The notes under the pieces are model-generated. The model searched no databases. It worked only from the letters and a program-made list of their open reading frames with translations, and was not told where the DNA came from. A stretch of DNA of 23,666 bases from an uncultured Porphyromonadaceae bacterium. Lineage in GTDB: Bacteria; Bacteroidota; Bacteroidia; Bacteroidales; UBA11471. Shown here piece after piece: positions 7,775 to 16,279 of the stretch (position 1 is its first letter; each line of letters opens with the position of its first letter). Made by a program: the position numbers and the translations under genes. Location of the stretch: positions 1 to 23,666 of the forward strand of contig URHG01000042.1 of the NCBI GenBank assembly GCA_900547555.1, written 5' to 3'.

Positions 7775-8698
7775 ATGAGAAGAAACGAGAGTTTAGTATC
7801 TATTACCGATTATTCCAAAGAAGAAATTTTGGAAGTGCTGGAAACAGCCAAACTCTTTGAGAAAAACCCAAATCGACATGTCTTGGACGGCAAAGTGATT
7901 GCCACCCTGTTCTTTGAACCGTCTACCCGTACACGATTGAGTTTCGAAACCGCCGTAAACCGTTTGGGAGGCCGCGTTATCGGCTTTTCCGACGCATCGA
8001 CGACCAGTTCCACCAAAGGAGAGACACTGAAAGATACCATCATCATGGTAAGCAACTATGTCGACCTCATCATCATGCGGCACTATCTCGACGGAGCCGC
8101 CCGATATGCCTCGGAGGTATCTCCCAAACCTATCATCAACGCAGGAGACGGCTCGAACCAGCACCCCTCGCAGACGATGCTCGACCTCTACTCTATCTAT
8201 AAGACACAAGGGACTCTCGAAAATCTCAATATCACCATGGTTGGCGACTTGAAGTACGGCCGCACAGTACACTCGCTGCTCATGGCCATGTCGCATTTCC
8301 ACCCGACATTCCATTTTGTAGCTCCCGAAGAGCTGAAAATGCCCGAAGAATACAAAATCTATTGCGACAAGCTGGGAATTCCTTATGTAGAACATCTCGA
8401 CTTTACCGAAGACATCATCAATCAAGCCGATATTCTGTACATGACCCGCGTACAACGCGAGAGATTTACCGACCTGATGGAGTATGAAAAAGTGAAAAAC
8501 GTGTATACCCTGCACAACCAGATGCTCGAAAACAGTAAACCCAACCTGCGTATTCTACACCCACTGCCACGCGTCAACGAAATCGCTTACGACGTCGACG
8601 ACAATCCCAAAGCATATTATTTCGAACAAGCCAAGAACGGCCTTTACGCCCGCCAAGCCATTATATGCAAAGTTCTTGGAATCAAAATCGAAGACTAA
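7775..8698 (+). CDS. pyrB: Aspartate carbamoyltransferase catalytic subunit
   Basis: Catalyses carbamoyl phosphate + L-aspartate to N-carbamoyl-L-aspartate, the committed step of de novo pyrimidine synthesis, in the cytoplasm. The 307-residue length is typical. The carbamoyl-phosphate site FFEPSTRTRLSFE has STRTR at 50-54, the 80s-loop lysine is in SSTKGETL (K81), HPSQ is at 130-133 and HPLPRVNEI starts at 262, so the active site looks complete. It is followed after 21 nt by pyrI, which indicates the class B catalytic-regulatory holoenzyme. Expression is probably set by the attenuator in its leader (inference). Confidence 0.98.
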   Translation: MRRNESLVSITDYSKEEILEVLETAKLFEKNPNRHVLDGKVIATLFFEPSTRTRLSFETAVNRLGGRVIGFSDASTTSSTKGETLKDTIIMVSNYVDLIIMRHYLDGAARYASEVSPKPIINAGDGSNQHPSQTMLDLYSIYKTQGTLENLNITMVGDLKYGRTVHSLLMAMSHFHPTFHFVAPEELKMPEEYKIYCDKLGIPYVEHLDFTEDIINQADILYMTRVQRERFTDLMEYEKVKNVYTLHNQMLENSKPNLRILHPLPRVNEIAYDVDDNPKAYYFEQAKNGLYARQAIICKVLGIKIED

Positions 8699-8719
8699 AC
8701 CTCAAAAAACGCATTTACT

Positions 8720-9181
8720 ATGGAACTCTCGGATAAAGAACTGAAAGTCGCCGCCCTCGAAAACGGCACGGTCATCGACCACATACCCTCGGAACAACTG
8801 TTCAAAGTCGTGTCGCTGCTCCACCTCGACCGCCTCGATAAGAACATCACCATCGGCAATAACCTGTGCAGTAAAAAAATAGGGAAAAAGGGAATTATAA
8901 AAATCGCCGATACATACTTCAAACAAGAAGATATAAATAAAATCGCGATTCTGGCTCCCAAAGCAAAAATAAATATCATCAAAAACTACACCGTAACCAA
9001 CAAACAGAAAGTCAGCCTGCCCGACACACTGCATGATATCATACGTTGCGCCAATCCCAAATGTATCACCAATAACGAACCTATGGCGACGGTATTCGAT
9101 GTAATCGACAAGGACAACGTCGTCGTGAAATGCCGCTATTGCGAACAATCTATTGCGAAAGAAGAAATCAAGCTCAAATAA
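8720..9181 (+). CDS. pyrI: Aspartate carbamoyltransferase regulatory subunit
   Basis: Regulatory chain (153 aa, usual length) that binds nucleotide effectors and holds catalytic trimers together through a zinc domain. The N-terminal allosteric domain covers about 1-100. The four zinc ligands are C110, C115, C138 and C141 (CANPKC and CRYC), with the usual C-X4-C and C-X2-C spacing. It lies 21 nt behind pyrB and 7 nt ahead of the flavin reductase gene, so all three are likely cotranscribed. Confidence 0.97.
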   Translation: MELSDKELKVAALENGTVIDHIPSEQLFKVVSLLHLDRLDKNITIGNNLCSKKIGKKGIIKIADTYFKQEDINKIAILAPKAKINIIKNYTVTNKQKVSLPDTLHDIIRCANPKCITNNEPMATVFDVIDKDNVVVKCRYCEQSIAKEEIKLK

Positions 9182-9188
9182 ATTGCAC

Positions 9189-9788
9189 ATGGAAAAAGAA
9201 ATCATCGCTCCTTCGGGAGAAAAGGTCGAGTGGAAACCGGGTACGATGATCTACCCGTTACCGGCGGCACTTATCAGCTGCGGCGCCACCGAGAAAGAAT
9301 ACAATGTACTCACGGCCAGCTGGGTAGGGACGATATGCAGTAATCCGCCCATGTGCTATGTTTCCATTCGTCCCGAACGCTACTCCCACTCCATAGTCGA
9401 ACGCAATATGGCTTTTGTCATCAATCTCACCACCGAAGGACTGGCCCGTGCTACCGACTGGTGCGGCGTACGTTCGGGTAAAGACTTCAACAAATTCGCC
9501 GAATGCGGCCTCACACCGGTCGCTTCTCAAAAAGTTGCCGCCCCTTATATCAAAGAATCGCCCCTGAGCATCGAATGCAAAGTGCGGGAAGTGCTGCATC
9601 TGGGCAGCCATGACATGTTCATAGCCGATGTAGAAGGCGTTCTCGCCGATACTGCATACATCGACCCTGAAACGGGAGCATTCGATATGGAAAAAGCCGG
9701 ACTTCTGGTATATTCACACGGCCACTATTACAAGACAGGCGAAGCTATCGGAAATTTCGGTTGGTCGGTCAAGAAAAAAAGAGAATGA
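9189..9788 (+). CDS. Flavin reductase family protein (flavoredoxin-like)
   Basis: 199-residue protein of the flavin-reductase-like split-barrel family, which binds FMN and transfers electrons between NAD(P)H or ferredoxin and flavin. The early TMIYPLPAALISCG, the ASWVGTICSNPPMCYVSIRPERYS core and FVINLTTEGLARATDWCGVRSGKD are the typical flavin-binding segments. Near the end is YYKTGEAIGNFG. The frame is open upstream to 9153 inside pyrI, but the ATG at 9189 gives a clean 7-nt gap and the normal family length. Its position as third gene behind pyrBI is not explained by a known pathway link; the physiological partner is unknown. Confidence 0.88.
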   Translation: MEKEIIAPSGEKVEWKPGTMIYPLPAALISCGATEKEYNVLTASWVGTICSNPPMCYVSIRPERYSHSIVERNMAFVINLTTEGLARATDWCGVRSGKDFNKFAECGLTPVASQKVAAPYIKESPLSIECKVREVLHLGSHDMFIADVEGVLADTAYIDPETGAFDMEKAGLLVYSHGHYYKTGEAIGNFGWSVKKKRE

Positions 9789-9829
9789 TTTTTTCTCTCC
9801 GCCATACATTATAACCCATAAAAAAAGGT

Positions 9830-9837
9830 TATCTTTG
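9830..9837 (+). promoter_or_regulatory. Probable glyA promoter (-7 box)
   Basis: TATCTTTG matches TAnnTTTG and lies 48 nt before the glyA ATG, giving a short 5' UTR of roughly 40 nt. No TTTG is found at the expected -33 distance. The box overlaps the right arm of a small ATAACC/GGTTAT inverted repeat (9811-9816, 9827-9832), which may be coincidental. Confidence 0.45.
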
Positions 9838-9884
9838 CCACTTCTCAAAAATTCACCGAATTTAAAACTTATAATCACAAAACA

Positions 9885-11165
<1,281 letters not shown>

Positions 11166-11186
11166 AAAATATATTCCGGACTTCAT

Positions 11187-11224
11187 TTGGGCGGGCTACA
11201 CATGGTAGTCCGCCCAATTTTTTT
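11187..11224 (+). terminator. Intrinsic terminator of glyA
   Basis: A 13-bp GC-rich stem (11187-11199 with 11205-11217, one G-T pair) closes a 5-nt loop and is followed by seven Ts (11218-11224). It sits 21 nt after the glyA stop codon. Confidence 0.93.
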
Positions 11225-11268
11225 ACGTTTTTGACTAAAAAAGACACTTCCTTATACATATAATATAC

Positions 11269-11276
11269 TATCTTTG
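11269..11276 (+). promoter_or_regulatory. Probable promoter (-7 box) of the pectinase gene
   Basis: TATCTTTG, an exact TAnnTTTG match, lies 34 nt before the ATG at 11311. No convincing TTTG is present 19-23 nt upstream, so the gene may need an activator. Confidence 0.45.
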
Positions 11277-11310
11277 AACGCAGACATAAAAACTCATAAA
11301 ATAATTTACC

Positions 11311-14300
11311 ATGAAAAAACGACTCATCTTCTTAGGTGCGACAGCACTCTTGGGACTTTGTCGATTCAACGCACAGGCTCAACAATACGACCCGCCCTGC
11401 GTAGTCGAACAATGGAGCCACGCATCGACTCACGACAAGGTAATTGACATCAATTTTTCCGACCCCGATATGCCCGATACTTGGAAAGGCAAGACGGGAA
11501 CAGATTGTCCGTCATACAGCGCGGGCGGGTACTATAACGGTGTTCTCGAAGTACCTATATACGAGAACGGACAAACAAGCGAGCATACCTACCCGCTGCT
11601 CTTTCACAATTGCACTTTCGCCAATAAAAATTCTTACAACGGTTATGCCGCTGCCACAGCGGCATTTGCCCGCCAGTTCTACGACGGACAGAACGCCACG
11701 CAGAAAAACGACTGGACACAGCCGGGACACACCGTCTACCTCGAAGACAGTATTACCTATACCGGAGAAAAACCGAAGCATGGCATAGCCGGTTATGCGC
11801 ACTTATGCCGCGACGGGGCGACAACCGACTCGACCGGGAACAAAGTCAGTATGCACGGTTGGCTCGAAATCGACCATATACCCTACGTAGAGCGCGTGCA
11901 ATGGTCATGGTCATCGTCGTCATGGGGACGCGGTGTAAAATGCGATTACAAAATCGGAGACGGCGAATGGAAACCCCTTGTATGGATGGGAAGCAACAAA
12001 CAGAAAAACGGATATACCGTGTACAGCGATCAAGGTTATTTCATGGAAAATATCATTGACGCACACGACGTTTCTTTACGCTGGCGCATTTGGGACGGAG
12101 ACCCCGGAACAACGACATTCCAAACCGACGCCGAGGGTAATCCCGCCTTCAATACGGCTATCGACCCCTATGGACAACAACAGCCCGTAAAAATACACAA
12201 AATACAAATATTCGGAGATCCGATTTCGGCCGCTCAGGCCGAATATGCCCGGGAGAATCCGGTATCCGATGTCGGAGATATTACTTACGATGACCCCGAC
12301 GATGATGAGACCGATAACGACCAAGACGGCGATACAGCCTGCACATTCAGCACCGTAGCACAAGACGGCAGCGGCGATTTCACCTCGGTACAGGAAGCCA
12401 TCGACGCCGTAGCAGAGGGTACGCGCGGAATCATCTTCATACGCGACGGTGTGTATGACGAAAATATCTATGCCGGGACATCGACGGATAAAAACAAATA
12501 CATCAGCCTCATCGGAGAAAGCCGAGACGGAACGATACTCACCTCTTCGACCGACCGCGGAGAGAAGAATCCGAACAATAACTATCTGGATTGTGCCGCA
12601 TTGAATGTTTTCGTCAAAAAATTCTACGCCGAAAACCTTACCATACGCAATACATCGGGTAACGTGGGACAAGCCGAAGCACTCTACACGGCCGGAGACG
12701 CCCATATTTTCAACAATTGTGTATTGAGCGGTTATCAGGATACATATAAATCGAACTCGGGCAGTCGGGGTTATTTCTACAACTGCCTTATCGAAGGCGC
12801 CACAGATTTTATCTACGACAGCGGGCTCGAATGGTTCGAATCATGTACGATCAACTGCGTACCCGGCGGCGGATACATCACCGCAGCAGCCGACGTTTCT
12901 CTGAGAATGACAAAAGTCCTCTACCCTTCTCTCTCGAATGAGGTATTCTACGCCGGTCTCTTTTTCAACAACTGCAATATCACCGCCGATGCGGGAGTCG
13001 CCGATGGCTCGTACTACTTGGGACGCCCGTGGAAAGAACAGTGTGGTACCGTTTTTATGAACTGTACGCTCGGCAACCATATCAAAAGTGCCGGTTGGGC
13101 TGCTTGGAACGGTGCCGAAAATTCGGCATCATATTATGAATACAAAAATACCGATCCCGACGGGAATCCCGTCAATATTTCAGGTCGGGCTTCTTGGAGC
13201 CATCAGGCCACCGATACCGAATATGAAGCTTATTTCAACACGAAATTTCTTTTCTCCGAACAAAACCCGGAAGAGATATTCGACCCCGAAGCTCTTTTTT
13301 CGGCCATAAACAAGCCGGCCAACCCTTCGCTCTCGGGCCACACCATCTCTTGGGAGGTATCGGACGATGCTGCGGGATACATGATTTTACGAGACGGGAA
13401 ATTCGTGACTTTCACAACAAGCAATACTTATAACATCGACGACGAGACCGCCACATGGAGTGTAAAAGCTGTATCGAAACGCGGTATTACAAGCCAAGCC
13501 GCCGAATGCAAAGCCCGACTGACCGCCTTCCCCACAGCCGAAGGTTTCGGAAAATACGCATCGGGAGGCCGGGGCGGTAAAGTTGTAACCGTCACCAACC
13601 TCAATGACGACGGCGAAGGGTCGTTGCGTTGGGCATTCCAACAATATAAAAACGAACCCTTGACGATCGTTTTCGCCGTATCGGGAGAAATCGTCCTGAA
13701 ATCGGAAATGAAAGTCAACCGAAAGAACTGGACACTGGCCGGACAAACCGCACCCGGCGACGGTATCGTCATTACACACAACAAAGTGAACTTCGGAAGC
13801 TCGGAAAATTTCATCGTACGCAATATCCGATTCCGCATCGGACAAAAAGATGTCAACGGCAATATCATTGCCGAGAACGCCTGCGGAGCCGAGAATTGCT
13901 CCAATTTCATCTTCGACCATTGCACATTCGGCTGGTCGGTAGAAGAAAACATGAATGTATTCGATTCACACTTCCACACCGTACAATATTGTATTATACA
14001 CGAGGGTCTTTACGATGCCGGACACTCCAAAGGAGCGCGCGGATACGGTTGTCAATGGGGAGGTTCTCCGGCCACCTATCATCATAACCTATTGGCTCAC
14101 AACAACAGCCGGAGTTGCCGTTTCAATGGAGCACGTGGTGAAGACTACGTCGTATATCTCGAATACTTCAATAACGTCAACTACAACTGGGGAAGCCGAT
14201 TGGGCTGTTACGGGGGCGAGAACACGGCCAACATCACCGAATACAACGGTATGAATGCCGCACACGAATGCAATTTCGTCAACAATTACTACAAACCTGG

Positions 14301-15183
14301 GAAAAACACCAGCAGCCAGACTTTCGTCGCCCCTTCGTACAAACGAGATGGAGCTACATCATGGGGACCGTCGCAATGGTACATTTCGGGAAACGTCATG
14401 CACGGAAACACCTCTGTTACCACCAATAACTGGAACGGGGTTGCTCCGGACGAAAACTCCTATTCGAAAGCGGAACTTCGCGTCGACACACTCATCATTC
14501 CGAAACTCAATTACTACAAATGGACGCTTCCCATGCGTTACGGTGAGTACGACTTCGATACCTATGCCTATGCCGCCGGTGATTACGAAACGGCACAAGA
14601 GGCCTATGAAACAGTTCTTGCCAAAGCAGGAACCATAAACCGCGATGCCGTAGAACGCCGTATCGTGGAAGAGGTAAGATCGGGCACGACAACCAATAAC
14701 GGCGGAAGTAAAGGTAACGGCATCATCGATACGGAAAACGATGCCGAAGGATTCTTCTCCTATACAACCGATTACGTAGTACCGGCAGATAGCGACGGGG
14801 ACGGAATGCCCGACGAATGGGAAAAGGCTCACGGTCTCAACCCGAATGTCGCCGACAATAATTACGTGAATGTCGACGGCTACACGGCTCTCGAAGTCTA
14901 CCTCAACAGTCTCATGGGCGAGGTAATGGACGACCAATTTACCAGCGCCATACCGCAAACGCCAACCGATAAATCACCCGTCTGGTACAGCGACGGAATA
15001 CTGCACACGGGTAACTGCATAGGCAATCGCATTACGATATACAATACTGCCGGACAGGTAATCAGAGAAATGCAAGCCGACAGAGAAACGGTACAAATCG
15101 ATAATTTGCCTACCGGTATTCTTTTCGTAAAAGTTCAGAATTCCGACATGGCGGCACCAACCGTTATCAAAATTATTCGGTAG
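11311..15183 (+). CDS. Secreted bifunctional pectin methylesterase (CE8) - pectate lyase (PL1) fusion
   Basis: 1290-residue exported enzyme. A signal peptide (1-24, ending AQAQ) precedes an unassigned domain rich in aromatic residues (about 25-310) and an acidic linker (about 319-342). The pectin methylesterase domain (about 344-645) keeps the catalytic set: Q454 in GQAEAL, Q476/D477 in GYQDTY, D499 in GATDFIY and R572 in LGRPW. A short Fn3-like module (about 668-738) leads to a parallel-beta-helix pectate lyase (about 740-1140) with DHCTFGWSVEENMN (869-882) and NNSRSCRFNGARG (931-943; R937 is a candidate base). A DSDGDGMPDEW calcium-loop motif (1160-1170) follows. Residues 1222-1290 resemble a type 9 secretion C-terminal domain (GQVIREM, LPTGILFVKV, VIKIIR). 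One chain could de-esterify homogalacturonan and then cleave it by beta-elimination. The gene stands alone between terminators, with no SusC/D pair nearby. Confidence 0.9.
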   Translation: MKKRLIFLGATALLGLCRFNAQAQQYDPPCVVEQWSHASTHDKVIDINFSDPDMPDTWKGKTGTDCPSYSAGGYYNGVLEVPIYENGQTSEHTYPLLFHNCTFANKNSYNGYAAATAAFARQFYDGQNATQKNDWTQPGHTVYLEDSITYTGEKPKHGIAGYAHLCRDGATTDSTGNKVSMHGWLEIDHIPYVERVQWSWSSSSWGRGVKCDYKIGDGEWKPLVWMGSNKQKNGYTVYSDQGYFMENIIDAHDVSLRWRIWDGDPGTTTFQTDAEGNPAFNTAIDPYGQQQPVKIHKIQIFGDPISAAQAEYARENPVSDVGDITYDDPDDDETDNDQDGDTACTFSTVAQDGSGDFTSVQEAIDAVAEGTRGIIFIRDGVYDENIYAGTSTDKNKYISLIGESRDGTILTSSTDRGEKNPNNNYLDCAALNVFVKKFYAENLTIRNTSGNVGQAEALYTAGDAHIFNNCVLSGYQDTYKSNSGSRGYFYNCLIEGATDFIYDSGLEWFESCTINCVPGGGYITAAADVSLRMTKVLYPSLSNEVFYAGLFFNNCNITADAGVADGSYYLGRPWKEQCGTVFMNCTLGNHIKSAGWAAWNGAENSASYYEYKNTDPDGNPVNISGRASWSHQATDTEYEAYFNTKFLFSEQNPEEIFDPEALFSAINKPANPSLSGHTISWEVSDDAAGYMILRDGKFVTFTTSNTYNIDDETATWSVKAVSKRGITSQAAECKARLTAFPTAEGFGKYASGGRGGKVVTVTNLNDDGEGSLRWAFQQYKNEPLTIVFAVSGEIVLKSEMKVNRKNWTLAGQTAPGDGIVITHNKVNFGSSENFIVRNIRFRIGQKDVNGNIIAENACGAENCSNFIFDHCTFGWSVEENMNVFDSHFHTVQYCIIHEGLYDAGHSKGARGYGCQWGGSPATYHHNLLAHNNSRSCRFNGARGEDYVVYLEYFNNVNYNWGSRLGCYGGENTANITEYNGMNAAHECNFVNNYYKPGKNTSSQTFVAPSYKRDGATSWGPSQWYISGNVMHGNTSVTTNNWNGVAPDENSYSKAELRVDTLIIPKLNYYKWTLPMRYGEYDFDTYAYAAGDYETAQEAYETVLAKAGTINRDAVERRIVEEVRSGTTTNNGGSKGNGIIDTENDAEGFFSYTTDYVVPADSDGDGMPDEWEKAHGLNPNVADNNYVNVDGYTALEVYLNSLMGEVMDDQFTSAIPQTPTDKSPVWYSDGILHTGNCIGNRITIYNTAGQVIREMQADRETVQIDNLPTGILFVKVQNSDMAAPTVIKIIR

Positions 15184-15195
15184 AGAAACCATGAT

Positions 15196-15242
15196 GTAGA
15201 AAACAAACGGCTATTCATTTCGAATAGCCGTTTGTTTTCTAC
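15196..15242. terminator. Perfect 21-bp hairpin terminator after the pectinase gene
   Basis: A perfect 21-bp inverted repeat (15196-15216 with 15222-15242) with a 5-nt loop begins 13 nt after the stop codon. The distal part of the stem is T-rich on the plus strand (TTTGTTTTC) and A-rich on the near side. It could terminate in either direction. It is unusually long for a simple terminator. Confidence 0.75.
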
Positions 15243-15400
15243 CGTATTCGAGCAGTCATCATTCCGTAGCGGCACAAAAAATGTTGCGAAAATTCCAACT
15301 TCTTTTATAGCAAAAAGCGAGAAAAGCCTCCACCAATTAGTATATGGAGATTCCTTGCTAATACCTCGGTATAACAAAAGGCAGAAGCCCTCGAAAACGT
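15243..15400. other. Gene-free spacer before repeat array
   Basis: No credible reading frame or RNA gene is seen. The stretch contains fragments resembling arms of the adjacent repeat family (CATCATTCCGTAGCGG near 15256 and GGAGATTCCTTGC near 15346), so it may be a decayed unit. Confidence 0.4.
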
Positions 15401-15939
15401 TGTCATTCTGAATGGAACGAAGTGAAATAAAGAATCTCAACCTAAAAGAAAACAAATAAGAGATTCCTCGCATACGCTCGGAATGACATTCGACTGTCAC
15501 GCTGAGACGATAGCGAAGCATCTCTACCCACACTATGACACTCTTGTGGTACGATGTCATTCTGACGACTGTAAGGAGGAAGAATCTCCGCCCAAGCGAG
15601 CAAAAGCAGGAGATCCCTCACACCGCCCTCGGCAGGTTCGGGATGACAGAAATGTCATTCTGGCGATCGCAGGGAAGAAGAATCTCCCGCCAAGAGAGCG
15701 TATGGCATGAGATCTCTCACTTTCGTTCGAGATGACAAGCGTATTATTCTGGGCACAATGTCATTCTGAACGTAGCGTAAGCGGAGTGAAGAATCCCTTA
15801 CCAAGTGTACAGAACGTGAGATTCCTCGCTTACGCTTCGGAATGACAATCATGTCATTCTGAATGGAACGAAGTGAAATGAAGAATCCCAACCTAAAAGA
15901 AAACAAATATAAGATTCCTCACATACGTTCGGAATGACA
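15401..15939. repeat. Repeat cluster A: six tandem palindromic units of about 88 bp
   Basis: Units run 15401-15488, 15495-15540 (short), 15555-15648, 15653-15737, 15759-15847 and 15852-15939. Each opens with TGTCATTCTGA or a close variant, reaches AAGAATCTC or AAGAATCCC, passes a variable centre of 15-30 nt, then returns through GAGATTC or a variant to (C)GGAATGACA. The two arms are imperfect inverted copies, so each unit can fold as a cruciform or hairpin. The first and last units are almost identical, including their centre (AACCTAAAAGAAAACAAAT), while the inner ones differ. There is no transposase. This is the layout of a REP/MITE-like non-autonomous element in tandem array. Related units occur at 20026-20232 and 23154-23622. 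Confidence 0.88.
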
Positions 15940-15954
15940 ATACTGAAAAAACAA

Positions 15955-15964
15955 GGGGGGGGGG
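15955..15964 (+). repeat. Homopolymer run of ten Gs
   Basis: A G10 tract lies between the last repeat unit and the thrS promoter, about 145 bp upstream of the -33 box. It is not inside a gene. Such tracts are prone to slippage, but here no phase-variable gene is attached to it. Confidence 0.9.
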
Positions 15965-16109
15965 AGTAAGAACCTTTGCATCGGACAAGAAATGGCTATT
16001 ATTCGGATTGAGACCGAAAAATACCGACACCTGATGCAGGTAATCGCCGTCGAATTCTTTATGCCTCTGTCTTTAAAAAAGAATACGGTAAAAAATAACA
16101 GAATATAGG

Positions 16110-16141
16110 TTTGTCGGAATTACAAAATATAACTACTTTTG
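16110..16141 (+). promoter_or_regulatory. Consensus promoter of the thrS-infC-rpmI-rplT operon
   Basis: TTTG (16110-16113), exactly 20 nt, then TACTTTTG (16134-16141): a full match to the Bacteroidetes TTTG-N19-21-TAnnTTTG promoter. Initiation near 16147 gives a 5' UTR of about 130 nt before thrS. That leader contains a TTTTTAC/GTAAAAA hairpin (16165-16181) but no T-box-like or other leader motif I recognise. Confidence 0.8.
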
Positions 16142-16279
16142 TACCCTTGAAAAGTTTGCCCTATTTTTTACGGCGTAAAAACGAGCGTGAAGAACGGGCG
16201 ATTTTCGACCGAAAAGAAATCAATAACGACCATCGCCGGGCTCCCTCGTAAAGAGCGTCGGTGAAGAAAGATGTAAGAT

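Noticed and set aside
9780..9798. Terminator after the flavin reductase gene
   Set aside because: AGAGAA/TTCTCT is only a 6-bp AT-rich stem overlapping the stop codon and lacks a T tract after it, so it is too weak to call.
15401..15939. CRISPR array
   Set aside because: Units are internally palindromic, vary in length and sequence, are separated by only 4-21 nt, and lack constant repeats with unique spacers; there are no cas genes.
15992..16108. Plus-strand 38-codon ORF (MAIIRIETEKYRHLMQ...) upstream of the thrS promoter
   Set aside because: Too short, no promoter of its own, and it ends just before the thrS -33 box. It may be a gene remnant or chance.
16148..16279. T-box or other riboswitch in the thrS leader
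   Set aside because: The 130-nt leader has only a short TTTTTAC/GTAAAAA hairpin, no T-box consensus and no terminator/antiterminator pair.
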